DNA from: Riptortus pedestris | Lineage: Eukaryota > Arthropoda > Insecta > Hemiptera > Alydidae | Length of the DNA: 64,000 nt | Direction: 5' to 3' | Assembly (NCBI GenBank): GCA_019009955.1 | Contig: CM032231.1 | Location: 93,052,001-93,116,000, forward strand | Shown here: positions 43,319-55,469 of the stretch, in pieces | Numbering within the stretch: the stretch's first letter is position 1 | Layout of the letters: each line of letters starts with the position of its first letter | Program-made: the position numbers and the translations under genes | Notes under the pieces: generated by a model | Database searches by the model: none | Seen by the model: the letters and a program-made list of their open reading frames with translations, nothing else | What the model was told of the DNA's origin: nothing

Positions 43319-46300
43319 CTAACTCTCCAACACATTTATGCCCACGGACTGGAACACTGACCAACATTGACATTTCTCTTTCTTCTCCTTCCATAATTTC
43401 TCGACTTACATGGAACGTTGATGAAGATTCCTATGGAAGCGATCAGTTCCCAATACAGATACTGACGAACAGACCTGACCCACTATTTAACAGCACACCA
43501 AGGTACAACACAAAAAAGGCTAATTGGAATACTTATCAAGACTACATAACAGCAAAACTAAGTTCTTCTAACCTTCAAAGTATAAAAGAGTTAACCTCAC
43601 TGATATTAGAAGCAGCTGAGATAAGAATTCCAAAAACCTCTAATATATACAAAAAAACACCGGTTCCTTGGTGGAATGAAGAATGCAATATAGCTGTAAC
43701 TAATAGAAAAAGAGCTCTTAATTTATTCCGACGAAATCCATCATACATAAATCTTCAAAATTACAGGTTAATGAAAGCAAAAGCCCAGTGGATAATTAAG
43801 AATAGTAAAAAGAACTGTTGGATAGATTTTTTATCAAGCATTAATCGACATTTATCAGCACAAGACATTTGGACAAAAATTAATCAAATAAATCACAAAA
43901 AATATAAGATGCCAATTACAGGACTAGAACATAACAGAACTATCATAACTGACCAACACAAAATTGCCAACATCTTAGCACACCATTTCAGTACTGTGTG
44001 AAGTTCAGAAAACTACACACCAGAATTTTTAAAACACAAAATTCACACTGAGACTATGAAACTACCCATAATACTAACTGACCAACACCCACTTAATGAT
44101 CCTTTCACCTTAAACGAACTAAAACTGACATTATCATCTTTACGAAAAACTTCACCAGGACCAGACCTAATTACATACGATATGATACAAAATCTACCTA
44201 AACGAGGCTTGCTAGTTCTTCTTCATCTACTGAACGAGGTTTACATTAGCGGCACGTACCCTCACAACTGGAATGAAGCAATAGTTATACCAGTACTCAA
44301 ACCTGGGAAAGATAAAAGAAAGGCCACTAGTTACCGCCCAATATCATTAACCAGCTGTCTATGCAAAGTCGCAGAAAAAAATGATAAACAAAAGGCTCCT
44401 GTGGTTTTTAGAGAGTAACAGCCTTTTATCTCCATACCAATGCGCATTTAAGCCAAATCATTCAACAATGCACCATATTGCGCGATTGGAGAGCGAAATT
44501 CTTAATGCTTTCCTTGGAAACAAATTAATGTTACCAATATCCCTCGATCTGGAGAAAGCATATGACTGTGTCTGGAGAAGAGTCATTCTCTCCCAGTTGA
44601 TCGAATGGGGTGTCCAAGGAAACATTATCAGATTTCTGGATAACTATTTGTCTGATCGAACTTTCAGAGTGAGGACAGGTGTTGCTATATCAGATCTTTT
44701 TTGTCAGGAGAATGGAGTGCCTCAGGGAGGTGTGCTGAGCACAACATTATTCAATATAGCTGTGAACTCTGTAGTAAAATATATCCCTAAAGAAGTATCT
44801 TATTGCCTGTATGCTGATGACCTAATAATATACACTACATACTCATCACTTTCATACACACAATCATTAATGCAAGACACTCTTAATAAACTTTATAAAT
44901 GGTGTTCTGTCACTGGTTTCAAAATATCTAGTGAAAAAACTAAATATATTATTTTTACACGTAAAAGAAAATATGAACTACCTATACTTACACTGAACAC
45001 GACCCTAATAAACAAGACGGACGAACTCAAATTTCTTGGACTGACATTCGATAGAAAACTGACGTGGGTATCCCATTTAAAAGAACTCCATGATAAGTGC
45101 AAAAAGAGTTAGAACTTATTGAGGATTCTTAGCAATACAAAATGGGGAGCAGACAGATGTTTAATGCTAACATTTTACCGTTGCTATACCAGGTCTTTAC
45201 TGAACTATGGATGTATAGCATTTTCATCAGCCAGCTCAAATGCCCTTAAAATGTTAGACACTGTTCACTTCACAGGACTGAGAATAGCAACAGGGGCCTT
45301 CAGATCAAGCCCTGTAGAAAGCCTATGTGTAGATGCTGGAGAGCCTCCATTAAAATATAGAAGGCGTATAATCAATTTAAAATTTATTTTAAAATGTAAA
45401 GCTTTAGACACACTTTGCATCCACACATTCTTAAACAATACACCACATTTCAACAAATTCATAAAGAAAAAATGTAAACACAAACCACTTCTTATACGCA
45501 CATTAGAAAATTCCGCCGACTCAAACATTTTACAGACTCCTATGTACAACAATACTTTACTATCACTTCCTTCTTGGAGAGTAAATAACTTATATATTGA
45601 TTTAACCTTAGCAAAATTTAATAAAAATGATCCCCTTTCTTCAAAATTTTACATGACTGCATTTAACTCCATTACTGCAAATAACCTAAACGCACTATAC
45701 ACATTCACGGACGGATCCAAGACTGACTTTGGAACAGCAGCTGCTGCACTCATTGACGACCACACATATGCCAAAAGATTAAACTGCACATCAAGTATTT
45801 ACTCAGCTGAACTACACGCTATACTCCTATCACTAGAAAACCTCCAAAATGTTCAAAATCGCCAAATAATTTTATTTTCGGACTCTCTAAGTTCTTTACT
45901 CTCTTTAAAAAACATTTATTCCACTCATCCTATTATAACAAACATTTTTGAACACATTCAAAATCAACAAAATCACATAACATTGGTGTGGCTACCAGGA
46001 CATCAGAATATTGGACGAAGCACTAAGTTGACATGCTCGCAAAACTAACGACAAAAAACACCAATACTGACATTAAAAAAATAACATCGGACGACCTACA
46101 AAACTACATTAAAACTAACATACCCCAAGAATGGCAACAGGACTGGTTACTAACAGACAACAAACTGAGACAAATTAAAACTACAGTTAAGACATGGAGT
46201 GACAAATTTGAGGTATTTACACGGAGAGACGAAGTAGTCCTTACGAGACTACGTATAGGTCATTCTTTCCTTACCCATGGTTACTTATTTCAAAAGAAAA

Positions 46301-46482
46301 GAATGCCTAACTGCAATGTGTGTAATGCTCCGCTTACAATAAAACACATACTAACAGACTGCAAAAGACGTGACCATCTAAAGATCCCTCATGACTTACA
46401 CGACTTACTTACTGAAGGTAGCCCACACATACCCATAATACTCCAACATTCACATGATATTAACATATACTCACAAATTTAG
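43319..46482 (+). pseudogene. LINE ORF2 (endonuclease C-term, RT, RNase H, zinc tail)
   Basis: Order: end of the APE-type endonuclease with GSDQFPI (His to Gln at the usual SDHFPI); linker; reverse transcriptase with LRKTSPGPD, LKPGKDK, SYRPISLTS, LDLEKAYDCVWR, GVPQGGVLS and the active site YADD (about 44810); RNase H with TDGSKT, SAELHA, FSDS and GHQN; and a C-terminal Cys tail RLRIGHSFLTHGY, CNVCNAPLTIKHILTDC. Inactivating changes are few: TGA at 43999-44001, an extra A in the A-run near 44383, TAG at 45110-45112 (likely Leu), and a one-base loss near 46024. The reader sees a recently active element. Confidence 0.92.
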
Positions 46483-46563
46483 AATTGTTACATTTTAAAA
46501 TCCTTTTTAATCCTTCTTAAATTAAATATTTTAAATTCCAGCTAAACCGTTTTACTGTATGCT

Positions 46564-46564
<1 letters not shown>

Positions 46565-46606
<42 letters not shown>

Positions 46607-46616
46607 GTGTGTGTAT
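46565..46616. repeat. Microsatellite (TG)n in the LINE 3' region
   Basis: A TG tract followed by interrupted TG/CG repeats to about 46700. Confidence 0.95.
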
Positions 46617-47197
46617 TTTCACGTGTGTTTGTGTGTGCGTGCGTGTGAGTGTATGTGCCTGCACGCGTGTGTGTAAATGTGCATGCGCGCATGAGTGTGT
46701 ATGCATGTTTGAATTGTGTGATAAAGAAAGTGAGAGCATATGATTGTAAATATTTTAGGTGTTAGAAATCTTCATTTTATTTACATACTAATTTATATGA
46801 TTTTAGTTTAGTTTTTATCCATTGAAATTATATAATTGTTTACGTAATTTTATTAGTCTTTACAGTTTTTGTTTATGAACTTAATGTTTTGTTTTTGTTT
46901 ATTTATTTTATTTGTTATTTTGTGTTTATTGTTGTTTTTCGTTGTTTAGTTATTTGATTTCGTTCTATTATTTAGTTGAGTTTTATTTAGTTGTGTTTCG
47001 TTATATTGTTGCGTTCTGTTATTTAGTCGAGTTTTATTATTTGTTTGCGTACTTATTTTGTATTATTTAATTTTTTCTTGTTTCTATTTTCATTTTGTAT
47101 TTTGTTTATATAAATTGCTTTTGTTGTTTTTTATGAGCAATATCGCCTCGCTGCGAACGCTCCAAAATAAATAAATAAATAAATATAATCATGAATA

Positions 47198-48474
47198 GCA
47201 TTTATTATAATTAAATAATACCTATAATAAAAATATTTCCCGTCAAAACCAATCCGAGCACATATAGTTTAAGCATAGTTGTGTACATAAGATTATATTC
47301 GTAATAGTAAATCTCGCAATCAGTGGAAATGACTTCCGGTAATGCAAGCATTTCACAGGAAATAAGTAAACTCAATTAACTGATTTAGCCTCCCGTCAAG
47401 TCTGCTCCCGCATCAACATTGATTTCCTTAAATTATTGATCCAAAATATTATTTTAATAATTTATCTACCTGATGGAGTTAAATAATAGTGGAACCCTAA
47501 AAATAATGTCATTTATATCCCAAAATCTAGGTGAGGGGAAGAGATCGCTGCCCTCCTTGCAATCTAAGTAATCTTTAAACAGTTATATCGAGTTTAAATG
47601 CATATTGTCATTTGTCATAATGATATTACCATTATTATAATAGTACATATTAGTTTCAATAACATCAAGATATCGGAAATAAAATAATATATTACCAGAA
47701 CCAAAGAGTTTGATTCCCTATAACTTCCGCTATCAACTCACTTATCTGAATCATAATTAGAATTATCATATAAGGCTAAAAGAAAACATCATTTGTCATA
47801 ATATGCATTTATTAAATACACTTAAATAAGCACTAATAAAATTAATGACTCCCTCTACCGTGTTAGCGTATATCCCGTGTTTATTTCATTTTACTACAAA
47901 AGAGAATGCAACAAAAGTTACTCTAAATAACAAAACAAACATCATTTGTTATGTACATGTTAGCCAAGAAACTAATAAAAAACGAAAAATCACAATTTTT
48001 CATTTTCGTTTTCCCTTATAACCCCCACTCCTGATCGTACCTGGAAATTTTAATATAGCTTATAATCAGGGAGGTTTTAATACTAAATTACATACGGAGT
48101 ATCGTTGAGTTCGGTTAAGTCTTTTATGCCCATTAAAATTGTTGAGTCCCCCTTTAGTTTTTAAACAACTTTTGTCATGTGCATGTTTGTCGAAAAAACA
48201 ATAGGAAACGAAATATCAGTACTTTTAATTTCTGGCCTCCCTTTCAACCCCCACTCCTGCCGTCCGTAGAAATGTTAGTACAGCTTATGATCATGGAGGA
48301 GTTAGAGCTAATTCATATATCGAGTTTTGTTTAGTTAGGTTGAGGCTTTTGTGCCAAATAAAATTGTTGACTCTCGTTATAGTTGTTAGTGTATAACTCA
48401 TTTATAATAGGGTATACGACAAAAATGTATATGATAAAAGTTACTCTAAATAAAAAAATAACCAACTTTTTTTA
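47198..48474 (+). repeat. W repeat, continued, interrupted by a Gypsy element
   Basis: 47198-47830 is only weakly W-like. From 47835 the W blocks are clear: AAAGTTACTCTAAATAACAA, CTAATAAAAAACGAAAAATC, ACCCCCACTCCTG and AACAATAGGAAACGAAATAT. It stops at TTATGTGCAT before the Gypsy LTR. Confidence 0.6.
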
Positions 48475-48484
48475 TGTGCATTTA

Positions 48485-48797
48485 ACGAAGGAATCACTTT
48501 AACGTTCTTCGTTAAATAAGTAAATAAACGTTTCAAACACAACGTAACACTTTTATTTTAGAAAGTTGTAACATAGTTAATGAAACATGTAACCAGAACA
48601 TTAATTGAAGCACACACAACTTGGGCTACAACACAAGCTACACATCTATATTGGTCTCCACCATTTACATAACTGACTTATAAATTGCCCTGGCGGCGTA
48701 TATTGTTCCTGTTTCCCTACATCACTTCCCGGCAGGTTACCTCTACAGTTATTCGAGACAACCGTTATTATTATTGTTCCAGCGCACTTCCGCCACA
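48485..48797 (-). mobile_element. 3' LTR of the Gypsy element (approximate)
   Basis: The LTR begins TGTGGCGGAAGTGCGC (minus strand, at 48797) directly after a purine tract AGGGGGGAGTAC, the expected plus-strand primer. It holds an AATAAA signal near 48555. The distal end is uncertain. Inverse copies of TTAACGAAG lie at about 48482 and 48508. Confidence 0.65.
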
Positions 48798-50000
48798 GTA
48801 CTCCCCCCTAATAACGGTGTCGAGGAATCTGACGTTTCTTTTAATCCGTCGGCCATATCGACTGGTGAGGGGTAGTGCAGGCGTAGGCAAAGCTTGAGAT
48901 GTTTTAGCTGAATCTTCAGAGGTTTTCCTTGCTTGATGGGCGGTGCATTCGCCTGTTTCGATGGGATCTCCTCTGCCAGCAGGAAGGCTGGTTTCACTCT
49001 ATCCTAAAAGACGGTCACTTCCCTGTTGGGAAGTTGTAGAGTACAGAGCTTGTCTGTACGGCTGACGACAGGAAAAGGACCAGAATATGGTGGAGTTAAT
49101 GACTTCTTGACCATATCATCCCTGAGGAATACGTGAGAGCACGATTCCAAGGCCACATGTACAAAAGTCCCTTTGTCTTTGGTGCTAACTTTGGTTGGGC
49201 GGATCCTCTCGATCGCGTCCTGTACTTCCTTGTTGAGGGTGCTTGTGTCCTTTGTTGGAGCTACGGGGGAGAAGAAATCTCCAGGAAGTCTGAGGGTTTG
49301 TCCATAGAGGGCTTCTGACACACTGTAGTTCGTACCGTCTTTAATTGCTGTACGAAGTCCAAGCATGACCGTCGACAGGTACTTGGTCCAGTGTTCCAAG
49401 TCCAAATGAGACATTAATGCACTTTTCAGGGATTTGTGCCACCTTTCTACCATTCCATTAAACTGGGGGTGATATGGTGTAATTCTGATCCTTTCCATGC
49501 CTAGGTATTTTGCCAGGCTCCTGAATAGGTCGCCCTCAAATTGCTGCCCTGATCTGTTGTTATCTTGCTGGGGACACCAAATCTGCTGACCCATCCGTTG
49601 TAAAAGGCAGCGGCCACTGTATCGGCCGTTATGTCTTCCAGCGGGATTGCCTCAGGCCATCTTGTGTGTCTGTCGATAAGGGCAGCACAGTATCTCATTC
49701 CATCAGATGGTGGGAGAGGGCCTATGAGGTCCATATGCACTTGCTCCAGGCGTCCAACTTCTGTGAATTGTCCTGGTGGAGAAACGGTGTGTCGATAAAC
49801 CTTCGCACGCTGACATCCTATACAGCTCCGGACCCATTCCGTAATGTCCTACTGCATATTTGGCCAGAAATATTTCTTGGATATCTGCTTCCTTGTGGCT
49901 CGTATTCCGGGGTGGCTTAATTCATGCGTGACCGTGAAGATTGGCTTCCTGCACTCCGGAGGAAGGTAGATCCTTGTTTGGGACGTGGAGTCTCACACAG
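48749..50000 (-). pseudogene. Gypsy integrase, broken
   Basis: The zinc-binding part is at about 49790-49950 (HELSHPGIRAT, then [12 protein letters not shown]) with a stop between. The core has [11 protein letters not shown] with the first catalytic Asp, ITTDQG with the second, and after a frameshift near 49560 the segment TPYHPQFNGMVERWHKSLK with the catalytic Glu. It ends with a chromodomain-less tail, KPAFLLAEE, followed by the purine tract and LTR. Frameshifts near 49985 and 49560 and two stops break it. Confidence 0.88.
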
Positions 50001-51710
50001 GACTGGTTTAGTCGCTCCTGGAAGGGTGATTAGGCATAGACTTAAGTTTGGGTTAGTTTTCATTGCCGTAATTTCGGTATCAGCCCTCTGTAGTTCAGCC
50101 AACTTTATCAGGTCGTTCAAGAAACTGATCTCCTCGATCCTTGAGAGTGCATCAGCAACTTGATTTTCTGAGCCTTCTACATGTTTAATGTTTGTTGTGA
50201 ACTGACTAATATAATTTAACCATCTTATCCTAATGGGTGTTGCGGAGGATGCTTTCTGGCGCATTGCATATATTAAGGATTTATGATCTGTAAGTATGGA
50301 AAATTCTCTTCCCTCTACAACAGGTCTGAAATGTCTTACGCTCAAGTAGACTGCTAACAATTCGCGATCGTACGCTGAGTACTTCTGCTGTGCTTCAAAT
50401 AAAGTTTTCGAGAAGAATCCTAAAGGAACCCATTTTCCTTTGTCTCTCTGTTGAAGAACGGCTCCTACACAGTGATTCGAGGCATCACAAGCTAGCAAAA
50501 GTTCAGCGTCAGGTTTAGGATGTGACAGTAGAGCTGCTTCTTTTAGGAGTAATTTACACTGCTCGAATGCCTGTTCGCTTTTCTCGTCCAAATTGATGAT
50601 CCTCTTGTCGTTCTTCTTGGAATCGTGCAGGAACAGGCTGAGTGGCTTCTGTACAGCTGCTGCCTTGGGTAGGCAAGGCCTATAAAAGTTGAACATCCCT
50701 AGAAATCTCCGAAGGGATTTTACATCTTTAGGTTTCGAGTACTCTGTGATGGCTTGAATCTTTTCCTTCTGAGGTGCGATGCCTTCTGATGAGACGTGAT
50801 ACCCTAAAACCCGAAGTTCTTGTACACCGAATTCGCATTTCTCAGGGTTCAATGTAAGACTATTTTCCTCAAGCCAACGAAATACTTCAGTAAGGTGTTC
50901 AATATGCTCCTTCTGGCTTGATGAGGCGATCAGAATGTCGTCCAACAGAATCCAAAGAAAGTCAAGGTCGCGGAATATTTCATCCATGAATTTCTGAAAT
51001 GTTTGAGCAGCATTTCGCAGGCCAAAACACATTTGGGTGAATTCAAATAAACAAAATGGTGTGATAACGGCTGTTTTAGGTATGTCCTCCTTTCGTATTG
51101 GTATGTGGTAGTAAGCTCGTACCAGATCTAGCCGAGAAAATATGGTTTTATTAACATGGAGGTTATTGCGGAAGTCCATTAAATTGGGTACTCCGTAGCG
51201 GTCTGGAACTGTTTGAGAATTAAGTTGCCTGTAATCTCCGCAAGGGCGAATTCCTCCTCCTAGGTTGTCTACCACGTGTAGAGCGCTGGCCCATTGGCTC
51301 TTCGAAGCTCTGCAAATTCCCTGTTCTACCATGAGCCGAAATTCTTCTTTTACCTTCTTGTATTTTTTGAGAGGCAAACTTCTTGCCTTCGCAAATACCG
51401 GAGGACCAGTTGTTTCTATGATATGCTCTGTACTATGTGGTGGAGGTTCCTTTGTTGGAGTAGGCCTAGTGATTCCGGGGAATTTTTGAAGTAGGCTGGC
51501 AAAAGGGTGATCACGTGGTACAGATGAAATAGCTGAGGACAGCTCTTTCACAACTCTTCCTCTTGAGGTCAGACTAGTTGTCCTGTCAATTAGCTGCTTA
51601 CCCTTCAGGTCCACCATCAGGTTAAAATGGTACATGAAGTCAGCGCCGATTATAGGTTTAGGTACATCTGCCTGTATAAAATTCCAAGGTAGTTCCCTTC
51701 TAATTCCCAA
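49917..51710 (-). CDS. Gypsy reverse transcriptase and RNase H (open frame of 597 codons)
   Basis: The frame reads IIGADFMYHFNLMVDL, then RT motifs ICRASKSQWASALHVV, IRPCGDYRQLN, FSRLDLVRAYYHIPI, FGLRNAAQTFQKFMDEI, the active site ILLDDILIASSS, LNPEKCEFG, LGYHVSSEGI and LRRFLGMFNFYRPCLP. RNase H follows (LLLACDASNHCVGAVL, KYSAYDRELLAV, TDHKSL) and VADALSR. The usual aromatic residue before LDD is Leu, which should harm RT function. The frame is otherwise open, but it lacks a natural start because it continues upstream into protease beyond one stop. Confidence 0.92.
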   Translation of the reverse strand: MGIRRELPWNFIQADVPKPIIGADFMYHFNLMVDLKGKQLIDRTTSLTSRGRVVKELSSAISSVPRDHPFASLLQKFPGITRPTPTKEPPPHSTEHIIETTGPPVFAKARSLPLKKYKKVKEEFRLMVEQGICRASKSQWASALHVVDNLGGGIRPCGDYRQLNSQTVPDRYGVPNLMDFRNNLHVNKTIFSRLDLVRAYYHIPIRKEDIPKTAVITPFCLFEFTQMCFGLRNAAQTFQKFMDEIFRDLDFLWILLDDILIASSSQKEHIEHLTEVFRWLEENSLTLNPEKCEFGVQELRVLGYHVSSEGIAPQKEKIQAITEYSKPKDVKSLRRFLGMFNFYRPCLPKAAAVQKPLSLFLHDSKKNDKRIINLDEKSEQAFEQCKLLLKEAALLSHPKPDAELLLACDASNHCVGAVLQQRDKGKWVPLGFFSKTLFEAQQKYSAYDRELLAVYLSVRHFRPVVEGREFSILTDHKSLIYAMRQKASSATPIRIRWLNYISQFTTNIKHVEGSENQVADALSRIEEISFLNDLIKLAELQRADTEITAMKTNPNLSLCLITLPGATKPVLCETPRPKQGSTFLRSAGSQSSRSRMN

Positions 51711-51905
51711 GTCTAGCTTCAGTTGCTTGTTACCTTATGAGCTTCTTTTAGTCCCATTGACTGCATACAGAGTAAAGACTTCGGGAGGTCTTCTTGTAGC
51801 ATCCAGAGGTATCACAGATACTGCAGCCCCGGTGTCTATGAGTAAAGTCTGTTCCGTACAAAACATATCCAATCCGGGTTTTTTGAGTTGCTTTTAGAGC
51901 GACTA
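51638..51905 (-). pseudogene. Gypsy protease region
   Basis: LLIDTGAAVSVIPLDATRR is a retropepsin active site (DTGA). It is in frame with the reverse transcriptase, interrupted only by TAA at 51735-51737. Confidence 0.85.
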
Positions 51906-51992
51906 TTTGATCGTCTTCGACAATGATTATTCTCGTGATAATTGCTTCGTTGTCAAGATGTACCTAATTCTGCTACTTGCCCCATTAATTTT

Positions 51993-52258
51993 TCAATTTT
52001 GTCCTCTAAGCTGGCTATTATGCTTGCATTCTTGACCAAGCAGGAATCGGGACGATTGGTTGACAATGAGCAGTTCTCCTGGTTGGGTAACATCTTGAAT
52101 TTTATCCGCGATTTCCGCTAATTTATTAACATCATTTTGTTCTGTACTGACTAAAATAGCCTGTATGTTTTGTGGCAGTGCGCGGAGCCATAGTGTCTTG
52201 ATAATGCCGTCCGCAACAGCTCCCCCCGCTAACTGTTTCATACTCATATGACGTAATA
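51993..52258 (-). pseudogene. Gypsy gag fragment
   Basis: LLRHMSMKQLAGGAV, GIIKTLWLRALPQNIQAIL and VNKLAEIADKI match the gag C-terminal half seen with this Gypsy group. The first residues of the open frame upstream of 52258 are translated W repeat and not gag. Confidence 0.8.
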
Positions 52259-52394
52259 ATTGTGAAGGTGAAAAGGAAACAAATAAACAAACATTCACGA
52301 AAGAAACAAATTGCAGATATCGTGTCTATGAAATGTGAAACAAAAAAGTATCGTAAAATTTTGAAAAAAAAATCAATGTACATAAAGAGGTTAC

Positions 52395-52395
<1 letters not shown>
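52259..52395 (+). repeat. W repeat 3' end
   Basis: GTGAAGGTGAAAAGGAAACA, CACGAAAGAAACAAATTGCA and GAGGTTACAATTATA match the end of the copy at 54219. Confidence 0.7.

Positions 52396-52447
<52 letters not shown>
52396..52447. repeat. Microsatellite (TA)n between two W copies
   Basis: About 25 TA units joining one W end to the next W head. Confidence 0.95.
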
Positions 52448-52450
<3 letters not shown>

Positions 52451-53640
52451 TAGCTCAGAAACCGGCTTCGCTCGGGAATTCATTTGAGGCTTAATGTTGA
52501 TGGTATTTTTTTGGCAAGGCTTTACTTTGCACAATATTTTAACATTTACCCGTCCCAGTGTTTAGGGTTAATACCCGTCGTTTCTGTGGATTTGTTAATA
52601 ATAAAATTAATTTTTTATGTAAGACTTAACTGTCCTCCATATTGTCATATTTCCCGTTTCCTGTGCATTATGCATAGATTTGAATTATTAAGGACAAAAT
52701 ATTAACATACATTTGAATTAATTTTTCCCGGTGAGGTACCTGGTAGTTCATATTGAAAAGAATTGTTGAGCAAATTCCTCTAAATAACAAAATAAACAAC
52801 TTTTGTTATGTGCATATTTGCCGAAACGCCAATAGGAAACGAAATATCACTATTTTTAATTTCAGGCCTCCCTTATAACTGCTGCTCCTGCCCGTCCCTA
52901 GAAATGTTAGTATGGCATATTATAAGGAAGGCATTAGTGCTAATTCACATACCGAGTTTGGTTTAGTTCGGTTGAGTTTTTTGTGCCAAATAAAATTGTC
53001 GACTTCCGCAGTAGTTTTTAACGTAGTTAACTCATTTATACTTAGGTATACGACAAAAGTGTATATAACAAAAGTTACTCCAAACAACAAAATTAACAAC
53101 TATTCTTATTAACAACTTTTTTTATGTGCATATTTACCAAAAAATCAATGCGAAACGAAATATCGCTATTTTTAATTTCTGGCCTCTCTTAGAACCCCCA
53201 CTACTCCCCGTCCCTAGAAATGTTGGTATGGCTTATTATAATGAATGCTAATACACATACCACGTTTAATTTAGTTCGGTTGAGTCTTCTGTGCCGAATA
53301 AAATTGCTCACTTACGCTATAGGTTTTAGCGTATATCTCGTTTATAATACGTTATACGACGATATAACAACAGTTACTGCAAATAACGAAATAAACAACT
53401 TTTGTTATGTCCATACTTGCCGAAAAACCAATAGGAAACGAAATATCGCTATTTTTAATTTCAGGCCTACCTTATAACCCCCACTCTTGTTCATCTCAGA
53501 GAATTTTAATATAGCCTAAAGTCTAAGTTGGGTTAGAAGTAATATACATACCAAGTTTCATAAAATTCGGTTCAGCCGTTTATGCGTGAAAAGGTAACAA
53601 ACAAACACGAAAGAAACAAATAGTATATTTCGTACCAAGG
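52448..53640 (+). repeat. W repeat, near complete
   Basis: Head CACTAGCTCAGAAACCGGCT, then TTTTTTTGGCAAGGCTTTAC. Three internal units follow, each with AACAACTTTTGTTATGTGCA-type, CAATAGGAAACGAAATATC and GGCCTCCCTTATAAC-type blocks, at about 52830, 53148 and 53429. It ends CAGCCGTTTATGCGTGAAAA and CACGAAAGAAACAAATAG. Non-coding. Confidence 0.75.
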
Positions 53641-54163
53641 GCCGAAAGTGGGCGTTTGCCGACCCGAGATATTTTTAGACCGAGACGTAGTCGAACTTAA
53701 AAAAACTCGGTATGTCAATTAGCATTAATTCATCCATGATTATAAGCTATATTAAAATTCTTAGGTTAGAACGGGAGTGGGGGTTATAAGGGAGGCCTGA
53801 AATAAAAATTCGCGATATTTAATTGTCTATTTGTTTTTCGACAAACATGCACATAACAAAAGTTGTTTACTTTGATATATAGATTAACTTTTGTTTTATA
53901 CATTTCTCCAGGAACAATGTGTAAAGCAAGTAATTTGCGTAGAAATATTGATATGCTCAACAATTCATTCCAATTTGAACTATGAGGTACCTCACCTGGA
54001 AATATGACAATGCTATTGGTTTTTCGGAAAATGTGCTTATAACAAAAGTTGTTTATTGTGTTATTTAGAGTAGCATTTGTTATAATCACTTTTGTTTTAT
54101 AACAAAGTATAAACGAGATATACACCAAAAACTAAAGCGCGAGCTAACTATTATATTATATAT

Positions 54164-54165
<2 letters not shown>
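53641..54165 (-). repeat. W repeat, inverted
   Basis: GAGTGGGGGTTATAAGGGAG, then AACATGCACATAACAAAAGT and AAAACTAAAGCGCGAGC are W blocks on the minus strand. About 1.8 units remain. Confidence 0.7.

Positions 54166-54219
<54 letters not shown>
54166..54219. repeat. Microsatellite (TA)n at a W head
   Basis: About 24 TA units directly before ACTAGCTAAGGTACTCGGCT. Confidence 0.95.
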
Positions 54220-55403
54220 TAGCTAAGGTACTCGGCTTCGCCCGGGAATTCATTTTAGGCTGAATAAAGATGGTATTTTTTTGGCAAGGCTTTACTTTCC
54301 GCAATATTTTGACATTTCGCCGTCACAGTTTTTAGGGTTTATACCCGTCTTTGCTGTGGATTTGTTAATAATAAAATTATTTGTTATTTAAGACTTCTAA
54401 TATTATTATATTTCCCGTTTCCTGTGCATGTTTTTTATAACGTAATGAACAATACAATTCATAGTCGTAGAAAGTATTCTATCTTCCAAACCACGGATGA
54501 ATTAAAGTTCCTATCCCTTGATGCGGTCCAAAGCTTAATGGTGACAACTGTTTTAGATACATCATAACCGAAAAACAAATAGAAAATGAAATATCGCAAA
54601 TTTTTATTTCAGGCCTCCCTTATAACCCCCACTCCCGTTTGAACCTATAAATTTTAATATAGCTTATAATCATGAAAGAATTAGTTAATTCACATACCAA
54701 GTTTTGTTAAATTCGGTTCAACCGTTAGTGCCCAATAAAATAGTTGGCTCCCGCTTTAGTTTTTGTTGTATATCTCGTTTATAATTTGTTATACGGCAAA
54801 ACTGAATATAACAAAAGTTACTCTAAATAACAGAATAAACAATTTTTGTCATGAGCGTATCTGCCGAAAAACCAATAGGAAACGAAATACCCGTCCCTAG
54901 AAATGTTGGTATGGCTTATGATAATTAAAGCGTCAGTACTAATACACATACCGAGTTTTATTTAGTTCGGGTGAGTCTTTTGTGGCAAATAATATTGTTG
55001 ACTCCCGCTATAATATTTAGCGTATAACGCATTTACACTTCGATATACGACGAAAGTGTACACAATAAATGTTACTCTAAATAGCAAAATAAACAACTTT
55101 TGTTATGTGCATATTTGCCGAAAAACCAATAGGAAACGAAATATCGCTATTTTTAATTTCGTGCCTCCCTTATAACCCCCACTCCTCTTAGTCTCAGAAA
55201 AAATGAATATAGCCTAAAGTCTAAGTTGGGTTAGTAGTAGTAATATACTTACCAAGTTTCATTAAATTCGGTTCAGCCGTTAATGCGTGAAAAGGTAACA
55301 AACAGACACGAAAGAAACAAAATGCAGTTATGGTGTCTATGACATGTGAAACGAAAAGTTATCGTGAAATGCCGGGAAAAAAATCAATTTACAGACAGGT
55401 TAC

Positions 55404-55405
<2 letters not shown>
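54219..55405 (+). repeat. W repeat, near complete
   Basis: Head ACTAGCTAAGGTACTCGGCT and TTCGCCCGGGAATTC, three internal units (blocks at about 54574, 54874 and 55125), then GTTCAGCCGTTAATGCGTGA, CAGACACGAAAGAAACAAAA and CAGGTTACAATTATA before the next (TA)n. Confidence 0.78.

Positions 55406-55457
<52 letters not shown>
55406..55457. repeat. Microsatellite (TA)n at a W end
   Basis: About 25 TA units between the end of one W repeat and the SINE target site. Confidence 0.95.
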
Positions 55458-55460
<3 letters not shown>

Positions 55461-55469
55461 TATCAAAGA

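Larger units (their letters stand above)
43319..47183 (+). mobile_element. LINE of the I/Nimb-type group, 5'-truncated
   Basis: Flanked by a perfect 14-bp target duplication TATAATCATGAATA at 43305-43318 and 47184-47197. It begins inside the endonuclease and ends in an (AAAT)n-type tail after GCGAACGCTCCAAAATAAAT. The 3' untranslated region (46483-47183) has a (TG)n microsatellite and T-rich sequence. The presence of RNase H after the reverse transcriptase places it near I, Nimb or LOA-type LINEs; the exact clade needs a phylogeny. Confidence 0.92.
48475..52258 (-). mobile_element. Gypsy-type LTR retrotransposon, 5'-truncated, one LTR
   Basis: On the minus strand it runs from a gag fragment at 52258 through protease, reverse transcriptase, RNase H and integrase to one 3' LTR at the left. 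The 5' LTR and most of gag are missing. W repeat sequence lies on both sides, with some W sequence lost at the junction. Confidence 0.9.
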
